DNA from: J084 sp964471405
GTDB lineage: Bacteria > Pseudomonadota > Alphaproteobacteria > Sphingomonadales > Rhodothalassiaceae
Reading direction: 5' to 3'
DNA: 10,708 bases
Assembly (NCBI GenBank): GCA_964471405.1
Contig: CAYYGH010000071.1
Location: 1 to 10,708, forward strand
The notes under the pieces were generated by a model. It ran no database searches. It was not told the origin of the DNA and saw only the letters and a program-made list of their open reading frames with translations. The position numbers were made by a program, and so were the translations under genes. Below, one piece after another: positions 1-5,242 of this stretch (position 1 is its first letter; each line of letters starts with the position of its first letter).

Positions 1-132
1 CGGCGGGGGTGGTGGCGGTGGTGGGGGCGAGCTGGGCGCCGGCGGCGTGCCTCCCCCTCCGCCGCAGCCGGCAAGAGCCATCACCGGACCGGCAAGCAGC
101 CCGCATATGAGCATGACGCGCCAGAATCGCAT
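1..132 (-). CDS. N-terminal part of a proline-rich lipoprotein (3' end outside window)
   Basis: Only the first 44 codons are in the window; the gene runs off the left edge without a stop. The protein starts MRFWRVML, has a short charged n-region and a hydrophobic core, and reaches a classic lipobox, ALAGC, with the lipidated cysteine at residue 23. It should therefore be exported by Sec, lipidated by Lgt and cut by LspA before Cys23. A run of five glycines follows the cysteine, then a linker with an uninterrupted run of nine prolines at the window edge, suggesting an extended periplasmic spacer before a domain that cannot be seen. The start ATG (132-130) has a purine-rich AAAGGGG stretch about 6 bases upstream as a possible ribosome binding site. 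It is divergent from the gamma-glutamyltransferase-like gene. The product class (lipoprotein) is well supported; its function is unknown. Confidence 0.75.
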   Translation of the reverse strand, partial: MRFWRVMLICGLLAGPVMALAGCGGGGGTPPAPSSPPPPPPPPP

Positions 133-293
133 CGCACACCCCTTTCCCGGTCCGTAATCCCTCCCTGAACAGGTCCTTTCACCGGTCCGATTGCGACCGT
201 TCGTCTCATCAATTGTAGCGCAGCATGCGACCGGCTGCTAGCCTGAAGGCCGAAGCGGCATGGGATGAGCCATGAGGCGGGAGAGGAGAGGCA

Positions 294-2162
294 ATGACGG
301 CGATCACCCTTCGGCGGTCACAGGAGGACCGCTTACGCCCCGGCAGGCGAGCGCATCGCCGATATGCACAGCGGCTGCATCGGCTTGGTCTGTTGCTCGG
401 CGTTCTGGTGACGGGAGCGATCGTGATGACTGGTGACATCTCCAAGGCCCTCGCCGGGCCCGACAAGACCGGCGGCGGCGACCGCATCGTCGGTCTTCCC
501 TTTGCGACCCGCGCCCCGGTGCTCGGCACCCACGGCATGGCGGCGACCAGCCATCCGCTGGCCTCCCAGATCGCCATCGACATCCTGAAGAAGGGCGGCA
601 GCGCGGTGGACGCGGCGATTGCGGCCGATGCCGCTCTGGGGCTCATGGAGCCGGTGGGTGCGGGCATCGGCGGCGATCTGTTCGCGATCGTCTGGGACCC
701 GAAGACGAAGCGGCTCTACGGCCTCAACGCCTCGGGGCGCGCGCCGCTCGGCCAGACGCTGGACGAGCTGAAGGCGAAGCTGCCGAAGGATGCCAAGGAG
801 ATCCCGAACTGGGGGTCGCTGTCGGTCTCGGTCCCGGGAGCGGTTGACGGCTGGTTCGAACTGCACGAACGCTTCGGCCGGCTGCCGATGGCGGAGATCC
901 TGGCTCCCACCATCGCCTATGCGCGTGAGGGTTTCCCGGTCACCCAGCTCATTGCCTATTACTGGCAGCTCAACATGGCGGGCTTCGAGCTGCTGCACCG
1001 CCAGGGCGTCATCGAGGAGATCGACAACGCCCGCCATACCTATCTGATCGACGGCCATGCCCCGAAGGAGGGCGAGATCTTCCGCAATCCTGATCTCGCC
1101 GCCACGCTGGAGAAGATCGCCGCCGGCGGGCGCGACGTCTTCTACCGGGGCGAGGTCGCGCGCAGGATCGACGCCTACATGAAGCGGATCGGCGGGCCGT
1201 TGCGCTACGAGGATCTCGCCGCGCACGAGAGCGAATGGGTCGAGCCCGTCTCGATCAACTACCGGGGCTACGACATCTGGGAGCTGCCGCCCAACGGCCA
1301 GGGAATCGCGGCGCTTCAGATTCTGAACATCGTCGAGGGCTTCGATCTGAAGAAGATGGGCTGGAACACCGCCGACTACTGGCATGTGATGGTGGAGGCG
1401 AAGAAGCTCGCCTATGAGGACCGGGCGCGTTTCTACGCCGATCCCGCCTTCTATGACGTGCCGCTGAAACGCCTGCTGTCGAAGGAGTATGCGGCCGAAC
1501 GCCGCAGGCTCATCCGCATGGACCGTGCCGCCCCCAGCTATCCGCCCGGCGACGTGGAGGCGAAGCTGGAGGACGGCGACACCGTCTATCTGACCGTCGC
1601 GGACAAGGACGGAATGATGGTCTCGCTCATCCAGTCGAACTACCGGGGCATGGGCTCCGGGCTGGTGCCGGACGGTCTCGGCTTCATGCTGCAGGACCGC
1701 GGTGCGCTGTTCTCGCTCGATCCCGATCATCCCAACGCCTATGCGCCCGGCAAGCGGCCGTTTCACACCATTATTCCCGCCTTCATGACGAAGGACGGCC
1801 GGCCGCTCATGAGCTTCGGGGTGATGGGCGGCGCGATGCAGCCGCAGGGGCACGCCCAGATCGTCGTCAATATCGTCGACTTCGGCATGAATGTGCAGGA
1901 GGCGGGCGATGCCGCGCGCTTCAACCATACCGGCTCCACCCAGCCCTTCATCGTCGGCAGGCGCATGACGGACGGCGGGCTGCTGCAGCTCGAATCGGGC
2001 GTGCCGCCAGAGGTGGTGGCGGAACTTGAGCGCCGCGGCCACAAGGTCAAGATCACCAAGGGCCCCTTCGGCGGCTATCAGGCGATCTGGCGGGATCCGA
2101 AAACCGGGGTCTACTGGGGTGCCTCCGAGATGCGCAAGGACGGCGAGGCGATCGGGTATTGA
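294..2162 (+). CDS. Gamma-glutamyltransferase-family Ntn hydrolase, exported
   Basis: A full-length (622 aa) member of the gamma-glutamyltranspeptidase/acylase superfamily, made as a precursor that cuts itself before a nucleophilic threonine. The nucleophile is probably Thr430 in GDTVYLTVADKDG, giving a large subunit of about 429 residues and a small one of about 193. Other family marks are GGSAVDAAIA (101-110), GIGGDLF (124-130), Arg149 in SGRAP (matching the alpha-carboxylate-binding Arg of GGT), APGKRPFHTIIP, and the GVMGGAMQPQG oxyanion loop. A hydrophobic stretch at about 31-46 followed by KALAG suggests a signal peptide cut near residue 54, so it probably acts in the periplasm; the n-region is unusually long. 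The ATG has AGAGGAGAG just upstream. The MDDF and LSSM substrate motifs of classical glutathione-cleaving GGT are replaced (LQDRGALF, PFHTIIP), so the substrate is uncertain: glutathione, another gamma-glutamyl compound or an acyl-amide. Family assignment is secure; the substrate is not. Confidence 0.92.
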   Translation: MTAITLRRSQEDRLRPGRRAHRRYAQRLHRLGLLLGVLVTGAIVMTGDISKALAGPDKTGGGDRIVGLPFATRAPVLGTHGMAATSHPLASQIAIDILKKGGSAVDAAIAADAALGLMEPVGAGIGGDLFAIVWDPKTKRLYGLNASGRAPLGQTLDELKAKLPKDAKEIPNWGSLSVSVPGAVDGWFELHERFGRLPMAEILAPTIAYAREGFPVTQLIAYYWQLNMAGFELLHRQGVIEEIDNARHTYLIDGHAPKEGEIFRNPDLAATLEKIAAGGRDVFYRGEVARRIDAYMKRIGGPLRYEDLAAHESEWVEPVSINYRGYDIWELPPNGQGIAALQILNIVEGFDLKKMGWNTADYWHVMVEAKKLAYEDRARFYADPAFYDVPLKRLLSKEYAAERRRLIRMDRAAPSYPPGDVEAKLEDGDTVYLTVADKDGMMVSLIQSNYRGMGSGLVPDGLGFMLQDRGALFSLDPDHPNAYAPGKRPFHTIIPAFMTKDGRPLMSFGVMGGAMQPQGHAQIVVNIVDFGMNVQEAGDAARFNHTGSTQPFIVGRRMTDGGLLQLESGVPPEVVAELERRGHKVKITKGPFGGYQAIWRDPKTGVYWGASEMRKDGEAIGY

Positions 2163-2224
2163 CCGGCTGCGGATCGCCGAGAAACCGCCGGCGCACGGAC
2201 GATCATTTTGAGAAAATTGTTTGT

Positions 2225-2251
2225 GACGGACAACCATATGGAAAGTCCGTC
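2225..2251 (+). repeat. Inverted repeat downstream of the GGT-like gene
   Basis: Arms GACGGAC (2225-2231) and GTCCGTC (2245-2251) are perfect complements with a 13-base loop. The loop holds its own 8-base palindrome, CCATATGG (2233-2240). The repeat sits 62 bases after the GGT-like stop and 73 bases before the next start. No T-run follows, so it is not a standard intrinsic terminator. It could be an mRNA 3' stabilising hairpin, a Rho-related structure or an operator for the next gene. Confidence 0.35.
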
Positions 2252-2324
2252 CGGGTATGGTGACTGCCGTGGTCTTCGTAGGCTGTCCGCACCAGGCGGG
2301 AGCCATGGGGAGGAAGCGGCACCG

Positions 2325-2600
2325 ATGGGTCAGCGCCTTGTCGCCATCGCGATCGCTCTTGCAGCCCTGCTGCTGGCGCTCGACCGGCAGTTTCCCGTGC
2401 TGGCGCAGCCCGGACGGATCATCGGCGGCGGGGAGCCGTGCCGGATCAAGGGCAACATCTCGGCCGCGGGCGAGCGGATCTACCATCTGCCCGGTGACCG
2501 CTATTATGCCGCCACGCGAATCGACCGGTGGAAGGGCGAACGCTGGTTCTGCAGCGAGGAAGAGGCCGAACGCGCCGGCTTTCGCCGCGCCCGCTGGTAG
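2325..2600 (+). CDS. Small exported protein with a sunset-type domain
   Basis: A 91-residue protein. The ATG at 2325 is preferred because GGGGAGGAAG lies about 8 bases upstream and a signal peptide starts at once: a hydrophobic core at 6-19 and a likely cut after VLA (residue 27). An upstream in-frame ATG at 2208 would add 39 residues that look unlike a signal peptide. The mature part carries the pattern CRIKGNIS..GERIYHLPGDRYY..TRID..KGERWFCSEEEAERAGFRRAR (39-90), with Cys39 and Cys76 as a possible disulfide or metal pair. From memory this resembles the short 'sunset' domain often found at the C-terminus of alphaproteobacterial thermonuclease-like and other envelope proteins. Here it stands alone after a signal sequence. 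Biochemical function is unknown. It lies downstream of the GGT-like gene, but 162 bases separate them, so one operon is not clear. Confidence 0.8.
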   Translation: MGQRLVAIAIALAALLLALDRQFPVLAQPGRIIGGGEPCRIKGNISAAGERIYHLPGDRYYAATRIDRWKGERWFCSEEEAERAGFRRARW

Positions 2601-2668
2601 CGGCAGACGATGCCACTCCTTTCGTGATACGATATGTTATAGGTCTTCAAAAATTTTGTAATGCAAAT

Positions 2669-2682
2669 TTGATCCAGATCAA
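2669..2682 (+). promoter_or_regulatory. FNR/Anr/FixK-type box
   Basis: TTGATCCAGATCAA matches the FNR consensus TTGAT-N4-ATCAA at all ten fixed positions, and the symmetry extends outward to ATTTGAT...ATCAAAT. FNR-type regulators (FnrL, Anr) bind this site when oxygen is low; FixK-type regulators bind nearly the same sequence. The box lies 69 bases after the sunset gene stop and 288 bases before the next CDS. A -10-like hexamer starts exactly 22 bases after it, the spacing of a class II activated promoter with the box centred at -41.5. A competing TTGTAA-N17-TCAAAT promoter (2656-2684) would place the box over its -10, which would make the regulator a repressor. Confidence 0.7.
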
Positions 2683-2701
2683 ATCCGCATGGCCGCAATC
2701 A

Positions 2702-2710
2702 TGCTAGAGG
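2702..2710 (+). promoter_or_regulatory. Extended -10-like element paired with the FNR box
   Basis: TGCTAGAGG contains the TG of an extended -10 and a weak hexamer, TAGAGG, at 2705-2710. GCTAGAGG also fits six of eight positions of the Caulobacter housekeeping -10 consensus GCTANAWC as I recall it. The hexamer starts 22 bases after the FNR box ends, the geometry of class II activation, so transcription would start near 2717. A weak -10 with no good -35 is typical of activator-dependent promoters. Confidence 0.45.
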
Positions 2711-2716
2711 GAATCC

Positions 2717-2881
2717 TGGCCGGCGCGAAGACGGCTGTGTCGTCAGCGCATTTCTCGTTGGGGTGTCCTGCGAGAGAGCGAATGCGCGCAGCGCCTTTCA
2801 CCGGCATGTGGGATCTCTCCTCTTTCCGCACGCACGACTCGTCACTTCGGGCGGTCCGGACAACCGGATCGCCCCTTTTTT
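2717..2881 (+). ncRNA. Candidate FNR-controlled small RNA, about 165 nt
   Basis: Inferred transcript from the start predicted by the FNR box and -10 element to a strong intrinsic terminator. Its sequence can fold into a first stem-loop at 2723-2749 (GCGC/GCGC, an internal loop, then GACG/CGTC), a second at 2753-2775 (TCTCG/CGAGA), an apparently unpaired stretch with a pyrimidine-rich segment at 2814-2827, and the terminator hairpin. That layout is usual for a trans-acting, Hfq-dependent sRNA. The only sizeable plus-strand reading frame here (2689-2928) starts upstream of the predicted start, runs through the terminator and codes for nothing recognisable. A known analogue in principle is enterobacterial FnrS, though no sequence relation is claimed. 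The minor alternative is a short peptide from the ATG at 2782. Existence of the RNA is inference. Confidence 0.5.
2849..2881 (+). terminator. Intrinsic (Rho-independent) terminator
   Basis: Bases 2849-2859 pair with 2864-2874 to form an 11-bp stem with one G-T wobble (2854/2869) and a 4-base loop, ACAA. The stem is followed by C and six T (2876-2881). It is the clearest terminator in the window. It lies 89 bases before the six-cysteine protein gene and 249 bases after the sunset gene, so it must end a transcript that begins in this intergenic stretch or reads through from upstream. Confidence 0.85.
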
Positions 2882-2908
2882 CAGGCGGCCGCCCTGCCGT
2901 TTCGGCAA

Positions 2909-2937
2909 ACCGGCATGATCTCTGCTAGAATGCCGGT
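2909..2937 (+). promoter_or_regulatory. Promoter within an inverted repeat, upstream of the six-cysteine gene
   Basis: TGCTAGAAT (2923-2931) is a good extended -10: TAGAAT differs from TATAAT at one base, and GCTAGAAT fits seven of eight positions of GCTANAWC. The -35 side is weak (TTCGGC, 2901-2906). The element sits inside a perfect 8-base inverted repeat, ACCGGCAT (2909-2916) and ATGCCGGT (2930-2937), whose right arm overlaps the end of the -10. This arrangement suits an operator. It lies just after the terminator and would give a leader of about 33 bases to the ATG at 2971. Confidence 0.5.
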
Positions 2938-2970
2938 CATGGAACCGGATCGTCGAGACAGGAGAACGGC

Positions 2971-3423
2971 ATGAGATCATCGCATCCGAAAGCAGGCCGG
3001 CTGCTGCCGCCGGCAACGGCCGGCCTCATTGCCGCGGTGATGCTCCTGAGGGCAGGAGCCACCCCGCTCGCTCAGACGTCCCCCAACCAGAGCGGCGAAT
3101 CGCCGGCTGCGGGGCCGCCCTCTTCCGGAGAGACCGCCCCGGGCGAAGCGGCCCCGCGCTGTGATGCGGCCCATGAGGGGATCGTGGCCTGCTTTGCCAA
3201 TGTCCTGTGCCTGTGTCGATTTCATCCCGGGGATGCGGCGCGCAAACTGCCCGACCGCTTCGCCTGGGACTGCGGCATCACCCGTCCGCAGTGCCATCTG
3301 CCGCCGGCCGATCTGACGCCGGTGGACCCTTATGCGGTGCCGCCGGTGATCGTGGATGTCGATCACCCGCATGCCGATGATGAGGACAACCAGGAAGCCG
3401 AATCCGTCCCGCCGCAGCCCTAG
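2971..3423 (+). CDS. Small secreted cysteine-rich protein of unknown function
   Basis: A 150-residue protein. The start is well supported: GGAG at 2961-2964 lies six bases before the ATG, and a signal peptide follows (hydrophobic 17-27, likely cut after PLA, residue 34). A low-complexity Ser/Pro/Gly/Ala linker covers 35-62. The core (64-110) has six cysteines at 64, 74, 80, 82, 101 and 108, including CLC, and the pattern LPDRFAWDCGI..PQC. An even number of cysteines in an exported protein suggests disulfides, though metal binding is possible. The tail (about 127-150) is acidic and histidine-containing. I do not recognise a named family. It has its own probable promoter within an inverted repeat and lies downstream of the FNR-box unit. 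It converges on the usg gene, 15 bases away. Confidence 0.8.
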   Translation: MRSSHPKAGRLLPPATAGLIAAVMLLRAGATPLAQTSPNQSGESPAAGPPSSGETAPGEAAPRCDAAHEGIVACFANVLCLCRFHPGDAARKLPDRFAWDCGITRPQCHLPPADLTPVDPYAVPPVIVDVDHPHADDEDNQEAESVPPQP

Positions 3424-3433
3424 GACACCTCCG

Positions 3434-3451
3434 CCGGCTCAGTGGAGCCGG
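3434..3451. terminator. Short hairpin between convergent genes
   Basis: CCGGCTC (3434-3440) and GAGCCGG (3445-3451) form a perfect 7-bp stem with loop AGTG. It spans the usg stop codon (3441-3439) and lies 10 bases after the stop of the convergent six-cysteine gene. Neither strand has a T-run after it, so if it ends transcription it does so weakly or with Rho. A structural role at the 3' ends of both mRNAs is equally likely. Confidence 0.35.
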
Positions 3452-3756
3452 AATTCGCGATCCGCAAACCGCACCTCCGCCGGTTTTACCAGGGCGGCGG
3501 AGGCCACCGTCACCGAATGCAGCCGCGCCTCGATATTCTCTTCCCAGAATTTCAGGAAACGCCGCAGCACCGGAAATTCCGGCACGAGATCCTGGAACTG
3601 CCAGGTAAAGCTCTGCAGCAGGTCCGGGTGGTCCGGCATGTGATAGAGGATCTCGGCCGTCGTCAGCCGATAGCCCATCAGCTGCTCGGCGAAGTCCGAG
3701 CGCGGGATCCGCGGGAGAAAGTCTTCGACCCGAATCTTCTTGCGCATCTCGCTCAT
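3439..3756 (-). CDS. usg: Usg family protein
   Basis: A 105-residue cytoplasmic protein matching the small alphaproteobacterial Usg family, named from a gene beside trp genes; its function is unknown. Recognisable stretches are the motif GYRLTTAEILYHMPDHPDLLQ (29-49), the segment W...DLVPEFPVLRRFLKFWE (52-71) and LHSVTVA near 79-85, which together cover almost the whole protein. The ATG at 3756 is preferred; the leader AGGAAAGAGAGG precedes it directly. ATG at 3747 (three residues shorter) is also possible and has better SD spacing. Upstream in-frame codons to 3840 encode unrelated Arg/Gly/Pro-rich residues and were excluded. The gene is not clearly joined to the DUF2125 gene, as 385 bases without a gene separate them. 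No trp gene is nearby. Confidence 0.85.
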   Translation of the reverse strand: MSEMRKKIRVEDFLPRIPRSDFAEQLMGYRLTTAEILYHMPDHPDLLQSFTWQFQDLVPEFPVLRRFLKFWEENIEARLHSVTVASAALVKPAEVRFADREFRLH

Positions 3757-4141
3757 CCTCTCTTTCCTGTCGCAGCGGCCCCCAATCCTCCCATGGGGGG
3801 GTGGCTCCTGCCGGCCTCCGTCTCGGAAAGCCGGTCGCAAGCTTCAGGCTCGCCTTGACATCTATGGCAGAAATACTGCCTTGTGCGCAATATTATTCGA
3901 AAATAGATTAAGGAAACGTTATTTTATTAGCAGCACTCTCCGGTGGCGAGTGCCAGCAGCGGTCACGCCGGGATCCGCAGGCGGCCCCTCCCGCATCCCG
4001 TGGCGCCCCTGCCGTGCTGGCCGCGCGCAAAGGCTCTGCCGTTCAGCCCTGCGCCGACAGCAGCGTGATCGAGGTGGCCAGCTCCGTTTCGCGGGATGCC
4101 ACCATGCTGTGGTGGGGAGCGGGCGGGCGGCGGCCTTTCCT
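3757..4141. other. Gene-free stretch with an AT-rich island
   Basis: These 385 bases between the DUF2125 stop and the usg start hold no convincing gene; minus and plus reading frames here are Arg/Pro-rich shadows. Bases 3858-3935 are strikingly AT-rich against the surrounding GC-rich DNA and probably contain the usg promoter, though no clean -35/-10 pair stands out on the minus strand. Small inverted repeats are GGCAG/CTGCC (3866-3880), GCACTC/GAGTGC (3933-3953) and CCACCA/TGGTGG (4099-4115). The last could help end the ftsE operon, but no T-run follows on the minus strand. A TTGACA at 3855-3860 has no matching -10 at 16-18 bases. A CtrA-like TTAA-N7-TTAT lies at 3908-3922. Confidence 0.5.
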
Positions 4142-5242
4142 TCAGGCCACGGGAGCAAGACGGCCGATCATGAACGTGTCCAGAAGGACCCGTCCATCTT
4201 CCATCAGCAGCGGCAGCAAGACAGGCCTGTCCGGATTCTTCCGTGCGAGTGCGGCGATCCGGGCGCTGATCAGGCGTGCCTCCTCAAGAGAGAGCAGGCC
4301 GTGGGCGACGCAGAAATTGATGAGCCGGGCCGGATGGCGAAGCGCAAGGTCGAAGGAAGCGAGCGGCCGCAGCCGCTCATCAAGTGAAATCGTCCCCGCC
4401 GCATCGAGGGCGGCCTCGCCCAGAGCCAGTTTCAGCGCCTCAAGCTCCAACGTGCCGCCGGCATCCCGCCAGGCGGCGAGACGCTGCCGGTCGAGCGGCA
4501 GGGCGAAGGGCCCATGCCAGGCGAGTTCGGCCGCGATCAGAGCGAAGCGGTCTCCACGGCGGGCGGCCTCCCTGGCGGATCCTCCGACTCCCACGTCACT
4601 CATCACGACCTTCATGCGCCAGGCAAGCGGCAGCCGGAGCGCCGTCTCCTGCCCGTCCGCTTCCGGCGGGCGAGCGGGAATGAACAGCGTCAGCTCGGCC
4701 CGCTCGGGACGGATCCCGCCGCGGCCGTTGCGCCCGGGAAGAGCGACAAGCCCCCGGGTCTGCAGCGTTACGCTCATGCCGTCTCCATCGGTGACGATGC
4801 GGCCGCCCAGGCCGGCGGCATGGGCTGCCAGCAGGCCGAGGCGGCCCTGGACACCGCGCAGCTGCAGGCTCAGCTCCCCCGGGCGAAGGGGGGACCAGCT
4901 CACCCGCATCCCTTCGGCAGCCGCAAGAAGCGGCGTGCCGCCGCGCGCCTGGATGTCGACACCGCTCAGGCGCACCGTCACCGCCAGCGGAAAACCCGCC
5001 ATCGCGCGGTTGCCCACCGTGACCAGAAAGCCGGAGCGCGCCAGAGCCGCAAGACGCTGATCGAGCGCATCTTCCAGCCGCTGAGCCGCCCACAGCCAGA
5101 ATGCACCATAGCCGATTCCCAAAAGCAGGGGCACAAGAAGCCATCGTCCCCAGGAGCGATGACGGCCGGCGCCGGTGGGGCCTCCGCCCTTCCGGTGCCG
5201 GCGGGCCTGACGCCTGCTCCGGGCCTTGCCTTCAGCTGCCAT
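4142..5242 (-). CDS. DUF2125 domain-containing membrane-anchored protein
   Basis: A 366-residue protein with a basic N-terminus (Arg/Lys-rich, 6-34), one membrane segment at about 34-52 (LLVPLLLGIGYGAFWLWAA), and a long body facing the periplasm. The body begins LEDALDQRLAALARSG..VTVGNRAMAGFPLAVTVRLSGV, the usual opening of DUF2125 proteins, and continues with alternating beta-like segments (GELSLQLRGVQGRLG, GTLELEALKLALGEAALDAAGTISLD). Length and layout suit the family. The molecular role is unknown; it resembles AsmA-like envelope proteins only in general shape, and that is an impression. The start codon overlaps the 3' end of the YdcF-like gene by 11 bases, with GGGGAG upstream, so it is probably the last gene of the ftsE operon and translationally coupled. 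Confidence 0.8.
   Translation of the reverse strand: MAAEGKARSRRQARRHRKGGGPTGAGRHRSWGRWLLVPLLLGIGYGAFWLWAAQRLEDALDQRLAALARSGFLVTVGNRAMAGFPLAVTVRLSGVDIQARGGTPLLAAAEGMRVSWSPLRPGELSLQLRGVQGRLGLLAAHAAGLGGRIVTDGDGMSVTLQTRGLVALPGRNGRGGIRPERAELTLFIPARPPEADGQETALRLPLAWRMKVVMSDVGVGGSAREAARRGDRFALIAAELAWHGPFALPLDRQRLAAWRDAGGTLELEALKLALGEAALDAAGTISLDERLRPLASFDLALRHPARLINFCVAHGLLSLEEARLISARIAALARKNPDRPVLLPLLMEDGRVLLDTFMIGRLAPVA

Noticed and set aside
85..189. Repeated CCGGTCCG (147-154, 182-189) and its complement (85-92)
   Set aside because: An 8-base GC-rich word is expected often by chance in this composition, and one copy is inside coding sequence.
333..2486. A 717-codon open frame on the minus strand across the GGT-like gene
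   Set aside because: It is antisense to a clear family member, is rich in Arg/His/Asp as expected of a GC-rich shadow frame, and shows no recognisable domain.
2689..2928. A 79-codon plus-strand frame downstream of the FNR box
   Set aside because: It starts upstream of the predicted transcript start, passes through a strong terminator, has no recognisable sequence and no good ribosome binding site.
3855..3860. Perfect TTGACA as a plus-strand -35
   Set aside because: No -10 lies at 16-18 bases, and no plus-strand gene follows.
3919..4158. A 79-codon minus-strand frame upstream of usg
   Set aside because: Arg/Pro-rich composition, overlap with the DUF2125 3' end, no ribosome binding site and no recognisable domain.
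4014..5060. A 348-codon plus-strand open frame opposite the DUF2125 gene
   Set aside because: It is Ser/Arg/Pro-rich with no motif, and the opposite strand has a coherent membrane-anchored protein.
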